Source of the DNA: Brucella pseudogrignonensis
Lineage (GTDB): Bacteria > Pseudomonadota > Alphaproteobacteria > Rhizobiales > Rhizobiaceae
Assembly: GCF_002252525.1 (NCBI RefSeq)
Contig: NZ_NNRM01000037.1
Span: 46,088 to 110,087, forward strand
Length of the DNA: 64,000 nucleotides
Direction of reading: 5' to 3'
In this document: positions 45,106 to 54,252 of the stretch, piece by piece
How positions within the stretch are numbered: position 1 is the stretch's first letter
Layout: each line of letters starts with the position of its first letter
The notes under the pieces: model-generated
Database searches by the model: none
Told to the model about the DNA's origin: nothing
What the model saw: only the letters and a program-made list of their open reading frames with translations
Position numbers and translations under genes: made by a program

Positions 45106-46027
45106 CAGGCGCTCGTAGGGTCGTTGTTGCTGCATAAGGTGCAAGGGCGGCGTCTCACAGTGGGGGACCTGTTTACAAGTCGTGGCTGTGGACACGTCAT
45201 CGCTGGATGTCCTGAGTCAAAATGAGGCGGGCTTGCTCGTCTGGTTACAAGGGCTGTCTCAAACCGTTCATCGATTGGCTCTCCGTGAAATGCTGGATGC
45301 ATTCTGGAGAGGCTCCTGCGTTCTGTGCTTGAATAGGCTTGTCTTCAACTCCCGTTCGGAAGCGCAAACTCCGCATCTATGATTTCCGCAAGTTTTGGCA
45401 GGACAGCGGAAGCCGTTGACCCAGAGCATCTTCCCCACAGGTGTGACCAAGACGCATCCCATCGCTCATTGGGATGTTTCCTGCAATCGATCATAGCTGG
45501 TCGCTAAAGCCCAGGCCACTCGAGCCGCCGGTGTGCCTCCTTCTGCCCTTTCCAGCGGCATCCCTACATCTGGGGAATTGCGCTCATAAAAATGCTACGG
45601 CAATTCATTCAGCTCTCAAACTAGAACTTATGTGTAGTGATTGACCAAATTTTTGATGATATTTTATGCCTTGCTAACATACCCGACACTCGCCGTGCCA
45701 AACAGGCGCGGAAGCGTGCGTCGCGATGAGTCTCCATCAAGCGAACAGTTCTGGAAGGCTGACCCAAAAATGTTGCGGTGATTGGACCACCGCGCCTGCA
45801 GGTCAAAGCGCACAACCCACGACTCCTTGTGATGCGATCTTTGCCGAAGCAAGGATTGATCTGTGGGGAAGGCGTTCATCATCTCTTTGTAAACAAAACA
45901 TCCTAGCACTCAGAAAAACATTCTCTTTTCGCTTCTGCAGCGTTCCCTCGACGATAGATGCAGAGCGTCTGCAAGACCCAAATGGGATGCTCGACAGCGG
46001 GACGTTTCATTCCATTGACGAGGAAAA
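45106..46027. other. 922-bp region without a supported gene
   Basis: Frames on both strands are short and unnatural. No transposase motif, repeat or RNA gene was recognised. The last part must contain the promoter of the interrupted carboxylate transporter; GACGAGGAAA precedes its ATG. Confidence 0.4.
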
Positions 46028-47359
46028 ATGGTTCATCGTAAGTTGACAAATCAAAAAGCTAACAAAGTAGACTGGCGTGCAGGATTCTGGTTCGCGCAGA
46101 GCCTACGCATCGGCGTTGTGCCGCTTCCAATCTATCTGCTTTTAACACTGCTGATCATCGGCTTCGTATCAATCGACAAGGTTCCTTCTGATTTGACGAT
46201 GGCAATTGGCATTCTGTCGGTTGGTGGATTCTTTTTCATGGAGCTGGGCAGGCGGATCCCTATTCTCGGCTTGATGGGCGGCGCTCCCATCATGACATTC
46301 GTCGTGCCTTCTGCCGCAGTCTTCTATGGGGTTATTCCGCCGTCAGTCGCGGCCGCTGTCACGACATTCTGCAAGCAGTCAAATTTCCTCTATCTTTATA
46401 TCTCCGCTATCATTGTCGGAAGTATCATCAGCATGGACCGCTAGGTGCTGGTGCAAGGATTTTTGAAGATCCTTGTTCCGCTTGCTGCAGGTTCCATTGT
46501 AGCGTTTATCGTCGGCACCCTTGTGGGCATGGCGATGGGATTAACTGCCTCGCACAGTTTGTTCTTCATCGTCGCCCCCATTATGGCCGGAGGCCTGGGT
46601 GAGGGGGCAATACCGCTTTCTGTGGGATATTCTCTCATCCTGCATCAGCCGCAGGATACCTTGTTCGCACAGATCATCCCAGTCGTGATGCTCGCGAGTT
46701 TTACCGCCGTTCTTCTCTGCGGCCTACTCAACCTGCTGGGAAAATATCGTCCAAATTTCACGGGCGAGGGGCAATTGCAGCCGGGTACAGATAATGTGCG
46801 ATCAAAAGTGAGGATATCGTCCAAACCCCTTGAAATCAAAGATGTTGCCGCCGCCGGTATTACGATCGTTAGCCTGTATCTGCTGGGCGTGTATATCCAG
46901 AAGCTAACCGCTTTTCCCGCACCGATAACCATGCTTTTTCTCGTCGTTGCGGCAAAGATCGGGCGGCTGTTTGATGAGGTTATCGAAAACGGTAGCCGGC
47001 AAGTTTACCGGTTCTTTTCCACCATTGTGACCTGGCCCCTTCTGTTTGCGATGGGCGTGGCACTGACACCGTGGGATACTTTCATCGCCGTGTTCACGCT
47101 TCCAACAGTGGTGACTGTGTTTGCCACAGTCTCCTCCCTCATTGCAACAGGCTTCATTACCGCAAGATGGGTCAGGCTCTATCCGATCGATACTGCGATT
47201 GTTGCAGGCTGCCACAGTGGTCAGGGCGGCACGGGCGACATCGCAATCTTGACGGCTTCCAACAGAATGGAACTCATGCCATTTGCGCAGATCGCCACCC
47301 GCATAGGCGGCGCTATCACCGTGTCATTTGCAATAATGATGCTGCGATTTATGGTTTGA
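46028..47359 (+). pseudogene. 2-hydroxycarboxylate transporter (CitS/CitN-like) split by an in-frame amber codon
   Basis: Residues 1-138 and 140-443 lie in one frame separated only by TAG at 46442-46444. Joined, they give a protein of about 443 residues, the normal length of the 2HCT family that imports citrate or malate with sodium. Both re-entrant-loop motifs are present: AGGLGEGAIPLS and SGQGGTGDIAIL. The break follows SIISMDR, where homologues continue with a basic residue, so a single substitution in a Lys or Gln codon would explain it. The ribosome site GAGGAAAA before ATG 46028 is intact. It may be a recent pseudogene or an assembly error. Confidence 0.8.
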
Positions 47360-47594
47360 ACACCGGTCGGCGAGAAATCAGGTTTCTACGGCGGCCAATC
47401 TTAAGATGTTCGATTATGAAACGACGCCTGCATGCCACCCCGTCGATGAAACCGAGTTACAGTCCTAGCCACGTTGTTGGCGGTTCCGGAGGTCAGCGGT
47501 TGTGCTGCTCCGGAAAAGCCAGCTCATGTTAGCAGTGGACAAATTTGGGCAAAGCTAACTCTAAACCCAGGACAGTTCTTTCCGTCTGCCCGTT

Positions 47595-48059
47595 CTACAT
47601 TCCGGTTTCGCGATTATCGCCCATATCGGGTTTGTTGCCGGTGACAGACGCAAAAAGCATTTTTGCTGTTGCAGCGACCCTGCCCGGGCCGTCCCAGAAT
47701 TCTGCATGGTTTGGAGAAACCACGATCAGTCGGATGTCCGGGTCATCCTCTGAATCCCAGAATGCTTTTGCAAAAGGGGTCCATAATTCTTTGATCTTGG
47801 AGCGGTCATTTGAGATTTGAGCATCCGCTGCGATGAACAAATAGTCATTGGAGGATTCGTTGGAAAAAGTAAGCTGCACAGGTAATTTCCCGTGAATATC
47901 AGTCACTTTTTCACTGTCTACATCGGCAAGGAAATAAATCGTTCCCTCTTCTTCACGCACAATGGGTGTCATTGGGACTTGCTTCCCATTCCACCCGTAA
48001 AAGCACACACGGTTATCTGCCGCTATTTTCCAAGCACGTTTTGGGTCTGTTTCTGACAT
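47595..48059 (-). CDS. Pyridoxamine 5'-phosphate oxidase-related protein (general stress protein 26 type)
   Basis: The 154-residue protein has the split-barrel flavin-binding fold: a start helix with WKIAADNRVCFYGWNG, the strand VPMTPIVREEEGTIYFLADVDSEK that holds the FMN phosphate site, and FSNESSNDYLFIAADAQISND. It is close to the GS26/GsiB-like stress proteins of Alphaproteobacteria. I start at ATG 48059, with TGGAGC upstream, not at the ATG of the longer frame at 48113. It lies 72 bp after a small membrane protein gene that has an EcfG-type promoter and may share its transcript. Confidence 0.8.
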   Translation of the reverse strand: MSETDPKRAWKIAADNRVCFYGWNGKQVPMTPIVREEEGTIYFLADVDSEKVTDIHGKLPVQLTFSNESSNDYLFIAADAQISNDRSKIKELWTPFAKAFWDSEDDPDIRLIVVSPNHAEFWDGPGRVAATAKMLFASVTGNKPDMGDNRETGM

Positions 48060-48131
48060 AATGTTGCTCCAGGCTATCAACTGAATTAGGCCCACCATGT
48101 TGACTTTCAACAAGGGAAGGGCACAGGTAAA

Positions 48132-48362
48132 CTACACATGTGTGGGAGTGCGCTGACGCCAGTATCTGTTTCGCAAACGCGGCGCGAACCACCAAGAAAT
48201 AGGTGGAGCAACGATCAAGCTCGTCGCTACACATAGCGGCAGAAGCATTTTCGCCTCTAGTGCAAGAGATGGCACCGAGAGTACCGTTATCGCGCCGATG
48301 CCAAAAACAACCGCATTAACGACGATACTAAGCAGCGCTGCTATATGAAACCGTATCGACAT
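48132..48362 (-). CDS. Small two-span membrane protein (76 residues)
   Basis: The product has two hydrophobic segments (IAALLSIVVNAVVFGIGAIT and LLPLCVATSLIVAPPISWWF) and a basic end RLRNRYWRQRTPTHV. Proteins of this pattern recur in Rhizobiales genomes without a function. GGAGGA precedes the ATG. The EcfG-type promoter 23 bp upstream marks it as a general-stress gene and the neighbouring GS26-like protein supports that. Confidence 0.65.
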   Translation of the reverse strand: MSIRFHIAALLSIVVNAVVFGIGAITVLSVPSLALEAKMLLPLCVATSLIVAPPISWWFAPRLRNRYWRQRTPTHV

Positions 48363-48384
48363 GTTTGTTCCTCCTCATACAGGC

Positions 48385-48409
48385 AACGCAATCGATCGCT
48401 GTCGGTTCC
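48385..48409 (-). promoter_or_regulatory. EcfG-type general stress promoter of the membrane-protein gene
   Basis: On the minus strand GGAAC (48405-48409) and CGTT (48385-48388) are separated by 16 bp. The -10 element lies 23 bp before the ATG at 48362. Confidence 0.65.
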
Positions 48410-49020
48410 ATCGTTCATCGACCCGAAACAGGGTGTGTTGGATATAGACCTATTAAGTGCCCCGGATGCCTCTTATCATTATCACCAGCTGCTTTTATGA
48501 GGGGCGAACAACATTGGTTCAAAATTCTACGCTTCGATCGAACGTGCCCCTGTCACCTTCCGTTCACGCACGACTTTCGCTTACGAAGCCGCGACGACGC
48601 TCTCGAAAGCGTAAATGTGGTCGAACCCACCTGAAACTCTGACTTTTCTTAACTGGCGTCTTTTCGCGCGCTGATTATTGGCGATGTAGGAGCCCAGCCT
48701 GATATCCCCCATGACGGCCGCAGGGGTTTGGCCGCTCAAGCAAACAGCCCTCTTTGTCAACCGATCCTACCTCTACAAGTTTCCATGCAAAGCACGCGAT
48801 GACTAAAATAAGGCGGTGATGGCGTCGGAACGAGGTCGTGTGGAAATTCGGGATGAGCGGGACGGATGACGGTTGTGCTGGGATGGACGCCCCTCCGACG
48901 GCCCCAATGATGACTGCTGGAACACGCTTCCATCGCCACTGTGCAAGCAGGCTGTTTGGCGAAGAATGGCAAAAATTGCTCGTGTCGTAATTTCTTGTGC
49001 AACACAACGCATCCGGTACT
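48410..49020. other. Region without a supported gene
   Basis: All frames here are short or of unnatural composition. Given the IS6-like remnant that follows, it may be decayed mobile-element DNA, but no motif proves this. Confidence 0.35.
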
Positions 49021-49148
49021 GTCACTCCCTTGGGCCCGCTGTGCGTCCGGTAGTACCTGGTTTGCAATTGAGCCTGCGCAATCGCAAGGAAATGATGGCG
49101 GAACCCGGCATTGATCTCGATCATTCAACCCTCCATTGCTGGGAGTGA
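49021..49148 (+). mobile_element. Decayed IS6-family transposase fragment
   Basis: The 3' part reads RNRKEMMAEPGIDLDHSTLHCW, close to the N-terminal region of IS6/IS26-family transposases (usual form 'RelkEmmaERGi.vDHsTlyrW'). Just before it, in another frame, PLCVR-stop-YLVC resembles the 'lAVRWYL' segment that precedes it, with W replaced by a stop codon. So at least one nonsense and one frameshift mutation are present. No terminal inverted repeats were found. Confidence 0.65.
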
Positions 49149-49422
49149 GACCAACGGAATAGCGATATCGCAATGCGAAGCAGAGAGCCGACTTGAAGAG
49201 ACTAACAGCAAGAAGTCTTTAAATAACGAAATGCACTATCTATCAAACAAAAGTTCCAAACCCTCGCTGCTTAATCGCGTCCAGAGTTAAGCCGCGCTCC
49301 GTTCAAATTGGATTTTTGCAACACAACCGCCAAATCTGAGGCGCCCCGAAATATCCTGCACGATGATCCAATAAACGTTTCCCATCCTCTGTTGCTTACC
49401 CGCGCACGAAAAAACGTAGCCG

Positions 49423-50265
49423 CTACTCTTCCTTCAATCGGAAAGCGGTGATGTAGTAATCGAACATCACTCCACTTTCTCTTGCTTCCAACTCCAAATC
49501 CTTGATGGATGAGCGCGCGTGAATTCCGCTACCCACAAGACAGGTCTTGTGCCCCGCAGTGAAGCCGCCTGCAATGTCATGTTCGATACTGTCACCGATG
49601 CAAAGCACGCGTGGATTTTTCAACTCCAGTCTTCGTGCCGCTTCCTGATAGATCATGGGATAGGGTTTGCCGATAAGCGTAACCGACCCGCCGATTGCGC
49701 CATATTCCTGCGCTATTCGTCCAGCGCCTGGCTTTGGTCCATGAGCCGTGAGCATGACGATATCCGGGTTGGTACACCAACATGGAATGTTGCGGTCCGC
49801 CGCCGATCTTAACAAATGCGAATATTCGTCGAGTGATATCCTATCCGCATTGCTGGCAGCCAGCAGCAGTAAATCAGCACTCTCTGGCGCTTGAACCAAT
49901 TCGACCGGAAGATTTTCAACAGCAGACAAATCGCCATCGCGTGAATGAAGCCAGATTTTTGGCTTTGGCGGCAAATGGATGCCGATAGCCGAAGCCAATT
50001 GTGCGTGCGCAACTTCGCCGGAACTTAAGACTTCCTGAAACAAGCTCCGCGCAAACCCAAGTTGAACCAGCCGGCGGGCATTGGCTTCGCCCCGCTTTCC
50101 GGAATTCGATAGAAGAAGAATCGGTTTTCCAAGATCGCTGAGCGCCGCTAATGCTTCTCGCGCACCCGGATAGGGCCTCTCACCATCCAGCAGAACCCCA
50201 AACTGATCGATGAAAAATGCATCGAACTGTGAAGCCACTTTCAACAGGTCCACTATTTCAAGCAT
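49423..50265 (-). CDS. HAD-superfamily phosphatase (NagD/TIGR01459 type)
   Basis: The 280-residue protein is a HAD subclass IIA hydrolase. Motif I is FFIDQFGVLLDGERPYPGA, where the second Asp of DxD is replaced by Gln-Phe-Gly as in the TIGR01459 group; motif II is ILLLSNSGKR, motif III includes IGKPYP and motif IV is CIGDSIEHDIAG. Its ATG overlaps the preceding kinase stop by 8 nt and GGAG lies upstream. It ends the 12-gene operon. It may dephosphorylate a pathway sugar phosphate, or repair a side product. Confidence 0.82.
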   Translation of the reverse strand: MLEIVDLLKVASQFDAFFIDQFGVLLDGERPYPGAREALAALSDLGKPILLLSNSGKRGEANARRLVQLGFARSLFQEVLSSGEVAHAQLASAIGIHLPPKPKIWLHSRDGDLSAVENLPVELVQAPESADLLLLAASNADRISLDEYSHLLRSAADRNIPCWCTNPDIVMLTAHGPKPGAGRIAQEYGAIGGSVTLIGKPYPMIYQEAARRLELKNPRVLCIGDSIEHDIAGGFTAGHKTCLVGSGIHARSSIKDLELEARESGVMFDYYITAFRLKEE

Positions 50266-51502
50266 TGTTCGCTCCAATAAGAGCCAGTCGGGCAGCACCA
50301 GATGCGGCTTCATCGGACGCGGCATTGATAACAGGCACGCCAAGACTTCTGGAGCGAATGGCTGTCCATTGCAAATTCTTGGCGCCGCCTCCCATCGAAC
50401 GAACAGACCTCAAAGCTGGTGCTCCCAATTTTTCAAGTAAAGCGTAACCCTTCGCTTCGATAGTGGCTATCCCCTCAAACATTCCTTGAAGAAAAGTGGC
50501 AGCATCGTCCGGACGCGGCGTTAATCGGGGTGGCAATTCAGGATCATTGACCGGAAAGCGCTCGCCCTTGCTGGGTAAAGGATAGTAGTTGAGACCCGTT
50601 GGTTTGTCTGGATTGACCATGGCACTCAGCGCTGTCATTTCATCAGCGGTGAAGTGACTAAGCAAGGCTGCGCCGCCCGCGTTTGAGGCACCGCCTGCCA
50701 GCCAGTTTCCCAGCAGCCGGTGACTGTAAATTCCAAATTCCGGCGCATTGATGGGCTTGTTGGAAAGCAATTTCAAAGTCAGTGTCGTCCCAAGAACCGA
50801 AACCGCATCGCCCGGTTCACGCGCACCGGAAGCGATAAAGGATGCGCAGCCATCAGTGGTGCCCGCAATCACAAGGGTTCTGGGCGATAGCGCAAAGCGT
50901 TTTGCAGCATTTTGCGTGATGGTGCCAATGATCGTACCGGGTTCAACAACATCGGGGAGCGCCGGGTACAGCGCGTGCTGGGCCATCCATTCGGGCCAGC
51001 TTCGTGTGAGAGAAGAATAGCCTGTTTTAAGCGCGTTGTTGTCATCGGAAACAAAGCGTCCGGAAAACAGGAAGGTAAGCCAATCAGCTTGATGCAAGAT
51101 ATGCGCTGGATGTAGCGACAGGAAGGACTGCGCGCGCAGTAGCGCTGGAACGCCTGCAAGGCTTCCCGGCTCCAACAATCCTTGCAACGCGGCAGCTGCA
51201 TGCAGGTCTGACGGTGGATCGTTATACATCAGCGCATCGGCCAGCGGTCTGCCTGCATTATCGACAGGCAGGACACTACCCGATGTGCCGTCGACAGCCA
51301 CTGCGTGAATTTTTTTGCGCTCCACGCTTGAAAGGGCTTTATCCAACGCGACTTCCATTGCGCGATGCCATTGAACAGGGCTGCGATGATTGCCTTCAAT
51401 CGTTGCTCTGCCTGATGAAATCTGCCTCGACTGATCATCGATCACCACAGCACGCGCCCCTGATGTGCCGAGATCGATTCCGAGATAAAGTTTTTCAGAC
51501 AT
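50258..51502 (-). CDS. FGGY-family carbohydrate kinase (D-ribulose kinase-like)
   Basis: The 414-residue protein is on the short side for FGGY kinases (about 450-550). It has the ATP-fold start YLGIDLGTSGARAVVID, AVAVDGTSGSVLPVD, the phosphate-2 region IAGTTDGCASFIASGA and adenosine motif SMGGGAKNLQW. The short form and motif style resemble the plant/cyanobacterial D-ribulose kinase and related small FGGY proteins. It overlaps both neighbours by 8 nt. In the pathway it may phosphorylate a ketose made from the imported substrate. Confidence 0.85.
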   Translation of the reverse strand: MSEKLYLGIDLGTSGARAVVIDDQSRQISSGRATIEGNHRSPVQWHRAMEVALDKALSSVERKKIHAVAVDGTSGSVLPVDNAGRPLADALMYNDPPSDLHAAAALQGLLEPGSLAGVPALLRAQSFLSLHPAHILHQADWLTFLFSGRFVSDDNNALKTGYSSLTRSWPEWMAQHALYPALPDVVEPGTIIGTITQNAAKRFALSPRTLVIAGTTDGCASFIASGAREPGDAVSVLGTTLTLKLLSNKPINAPEFGIYSHRLLGNWLAGGASNAGGAALLSHFTADEMTALSAMVNPDKPTGLNYYPLPSKGERFPVNDPELPPRLTPRPDDAATFLQGMFEGIATIEAKGYALLEKLGAPALRSVRSMGGGAKNLQWTAIRSRSLGVPVINAASDEAASGAARLALIGANNA

Positions 51503-52502
51503 TCAAACTCTGCCGGTATTTTTCTGCATCCCAGTTCAGCAGGGAAGCAGCATCCTCAATGGTCAGATAATTGACCTCGATATGGTCTGGAAGGCGTAGC
51601 AGAACATTGCCAAGACAGCCTGCGAGTGCTTCGGCCCCCGTATTCGCGTCTGCTTTGATAAATACGCGGCCTTCCGGATCGACGATCAGAATTTCGCCCG
51701 AAGGCTTTTCGGCGCTGCCGATCTTCGGCCCGCAAAAGATGACATGATCGGGATACATGTTGCCGCCCAACGCAATTTCACGAAGGCGTTGAACTGTCAT
51801 TGCCTTGGCCAGAGCGTGATCCGTCGTCAGTGGCTTATAACCATCCGGTGCGGGATCGGGAGTCTTTCCCGCACCGGAGGCCGCTACAAGCCGGAGCTTG
51901 TAGCAAACCTCTTCCAACAAGATTTCCGCTTCTGCCACACTATTTGCTGCGACCAGCAGGCCGTGATTGCCAAGAATCGCGACATTTTCCGTCCTGCGTC
52001 TTTCAAGGAGCATTCGTCCCAGCTCCGCTCCTGGCCTCCGATAAGGCACCCACGCCCATTCAATATCTGGCAGGCGTTGTTTGATGCGCTGTTCTCCATC
52101 GCGCAAAACAGCTAGCGCGATGGTCGAAACACAGTGGACATGCACAACAACCGCCGCATCGAAAATCGCATGAAGACAGGTATCGATTGAAGGTCGCAAA
52201 CTTCCATCACCAAGCAGAAAAGCCGCAGGTTGGTCAGCCTCGGGTGATCCTTCTTTTAGCGAACGAGCAATGTCCTTCCATGCGGTTGGCACAAAAATAT
52301 TCCGTTCAAGCGCATCACCCAGATTGGTGCCTGATGCCTTGATCCACATCACATCACCGATTTTCAACGATGTGTTGCCACCAGCCCCCTGCACCAGCAG
52401 AGGATCTTGCCCCACTTTTGCCGAAAGCCGGACAAGCGCATCGAATTCCGCCTGCAATTGAGGTGGTATGGTTGGATTGGAAGGGTTTGCTGTGTCCACC
52501 AC
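51495..52502 (-). CDS. Class II aldolase/adducin-domain protein, large form
   Basis: The 335-residue protein has a class II aldolase domain: VQGAGGNTSLKIGDVMWIKASGT at the phosphate site, HAIFDAAVVVHVHCVSTIAL supplying the His-x-His zinc ligands, and ILGNHGLLVAA for the third His. About 100 extra C-terminal residues (from PDHVIFCGPKIGS on) form a second part, as in the RhaD-like or oxidoreductase-fused forms. No dehydrogenase domain is attached. It overlaps the FGGY kinase by 8 nt and follows the smaller aldolase by 16 bp. Confidence 0.83.
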   Translation of the reverse strand: MVDTANPSNPTIPPQLQAEFDALVRLSAKVGQDPLLVQGAGGNTSLKIGDVMWIKASGTNLGDALERNIFVPTAWKDIARSLKEGSPEADQPAAFLLGDGSLRPSIDTCLHAIFDAAVVVHVHCVSTIALAVLRDGEQRIKQRLPDIEWAWVPYRRPGAELGRMLLERRRTENVAILGNHGLLVAANSVAEAEILLEEVCYKLRLVAASGAGKTPDPAPDGYKPLTTDHALAKAMTVQRLREIALGGNMYPDHVIFCGPKIGSAEKPSGEILIVDPEGRVFIKADANTGAEALAGCLGNVLLRLPDHIEVNYLTIEDAASLLNWDAEKYRQSLNV

Positions 52503-52518
52503 TATTGGCTCCTATCGA

Positions 52519-53184
52519 TCAGGCAGCGTCGGGCTTGCGGTCCTGAACGCCATAGCTTGCAAAGCCGCGTGCGGTGCGTTCGATCTCTTCATTCGAAAGG
52601 ATATGCGCCCCACCAATGAGTTCCGCGTGGTAATATTGGTCAGCCAGCGCTTCGAGTTCATGGGCGAGCCATAAGGCGCGTGTCAGCGTATCGGCGCAGA
52701 CAACCATGCCGTGATTGGCCATCAGGCAACCTTGGCGACCGTCGAGCGCAGTAATGATGTTGCGGGATAATTCTGCTGTGCCATAGGTCGCATAGTCGGC
52801 AAGGCGAATGGTTGGACCACCAAAGGCTGCAATCATGTAATGCACAGCCGGGATCTGTTTGCGTGCCACCGAAAGGATCGTGGCGAAGCGGGCATGGGTG
52901 TGAACCACCGCATTCATTTCGGGACGTGCGCGTAGAATATCACGGTGAAATGGCCATTCGACTGATGGTTTTCTCAGACCTCCAAAGGCGCCACTATCAT
53001 CGTCGATCCGCATTTTTGCGATCATGTCCGGCGTCATCTGCTCATAGGGGATCGCCGACGGCGTAATCAACATATGATCGCCAGCGCGCAGCGAAATGTT
53101 GCCTGATGAGCCGCGATTAAGCCCCGAGCGGGACATGGCAAGGCAGCCGTCGATGATGGATTGGCGCAGTTGGTTCTCGTTCAT
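52519..53184 (-). CDS. Class II aldolase, L-fuculose-phosphate aldolase-like
   Basis: The 221-residue protein is a FucA/AraD-type class II aldolase. It has RGSSGNISLRAGDHMLITPSAIPYEQM, the catalytic acid in SVEWPFHRDIL, zinc ligands in VVHTHARFAT and the third His in MANHGMVV. Enzymes of this type split a ketose 1-phosphate into dihydroxyacetone phosphate and an aldehyde. GAGGAG lies before ATG 53184; the longer frame to 53289 overlaps the dehydrogenase gene. It is the probable C-C cleaving step of the pathway. Confidence 0.87.
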   Translation of the reverse strand: MNENQLRQSIIDGCLAMSRSGLNRGSSGNISLRAGDHMLITPSAIPYEQMTPDMIAKMRIDDDSGAFGGLRKPSVEWPFHRDILRARPEMNAVVHTHARFATILSVARKQIPAVHYMIAAFGGPTIRLADYATYGTAELSRNIITALDGRQGCLMANHGMVVCADTLTRALWLAHELEALADQYYHAELIGGAHILSNEEIERTARGFASYGVQDRKPDAA

Positions 53185-53194
53185 GATATTCTCC

Positions 53195-54235
53195 TCAACA
53201 CAGGTGCCAGGCGGGTTCACCTGCAATATATCGGCGCACTTCTTCTGCAGCCTGTTCAGCCGCGAAAGTGACGGTGCGAACCGACGCACCCGCGATATGC
53301 GGTGTCAGCGTTACATTATCAAGTTTAAGCAAAGGCCAGTCAGCGGGGACCGGTTCTACACCAAAGGTTTCAAGCATTGCCCCTCCGATGTGTCCGGATA
53401 GCAAAGCTTCTGTCAGAGCATCGTAATCGCAAAGCGGACCGCGTGCGGTATTTACGAAAGTCGCTCCGGGTTTCATCTTGGCGAATGATTTTGCATTCAT
53501 CATCCCGGTGGTCTCTTCCGTTACGCGCGGGTGCATCGTGACGAGATCGGCTTCAGATAGCAGGCGATCAAAACTGACGAGTTCTACGCCGTCTGCGGCA
53601 TCTGCCGGGTTGAGTTGCACATAGGGATCATGCACGAGCACCTTTGCCCCGAAAGCACGGAGCAGGCGCACCACACGGCTGCCGATCTGGCCGTATCCCA
53701 CAACACCCACCGTCATTTCCGAGAGCTCACGCCCCGTCGTGTCAGCGCGATAGAGATCACCGCGCCAGATACCCTGTCGCAGAGCTTCATGGCCAACCCG
53801 AATTTTGCGCGTCTCAGCCAGAATGGCACCAAGGGTAAATTCAGCCACTGCCGACGCATTGCGTCCCGGTGCGTTGACTACCCGCAAGCCGTGGTCGCGT
53901 GCTGCCTTCATGTCAATGTTCACCGGGCCACCGCGCGTGACGGCTATCATTTTGAGCCCCGGTAGCCGGTCGAGCATTGTCCGTGACATTGGAGCGAGTT
54001 GCGTGACAAGTATTTCCGCGTCGCCAATCATGTCTACGACTTCATCGGCCGAACCCATATATTCTTTCAGGCCGTCCATGCCGGAAACGGCATAGCCATG
54101 CTCCATTGGACGATCCGGCCAATCCTGTCTGAAACCGCGTATCTCCAGAGCATCGCCACAGGCTTCGCGGAGCTTTTCTTCAAATATTTCGGGCAACATG
54201 AAATGGTCCCCGATGACCACGAGTTTGCGGCTCAT
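53195..54235 (-). CDS. D-isomer-specific 2-hydroxyacid dehydrogenase
   Basis: The 346-residue protein has the NAD-binding fold VGVVGYGQIGSRVVRLLRAFG and the catalytic residues of the family: Arg in FVNTARGPLCDYDAL, Glu in LETFGVEPV and His in LTPHIAGAS. It resembles phosphoglycerate/hydroxypyruvate reductases. It lies between an EryA-like kinase and a class II aldolase and may reduce or oxidise a two- to four-carbon hydroxyacid formed during breakdown of the substrate. The spacing to neighbours is 17 and 10 bp. Confidence 0.87.
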   Translation of the reverse strand: MSRKLVVIGDHFMLPEIFEEKLREACGDALEIRGFRQDWPDRPMEHGYAVSGMDGLKEYMGSADEVVDMIGDAEILVTQLAPMSRTMLDRLPGLKMIAVTRGGPVNIDMKAARDHGLRVVNAPGRNASAVAEFTLGAILAETRKIRVGHEALRQGIWRGDLYRADTTGRELSEMTVGVVGYGQIGSRVVRLLRAFGAKVLVHDPYVQLNPADAADGVELVSFDRLLSEADLVTMHPRVTEETTGMMNAKSFAKMKPGATFVNTARGPLCDYDALTEALLSGHIGGAMLETFGVEPVPADWPLLKLDNVTLTPHIAGASVRTVTFAAEQAAEEVRRYIAGEPAWHLC

Positions 54236-54252
54236 GCACGCATCTCCTTTAT

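Noticed and set aside
46439-46450. Programmed readthrough of the amber codon in the carboxylate transporter
   Set aside because: The base after the stop is G and no known stimulatory context or structure is evident; a simple nonsense mutation is more likely.
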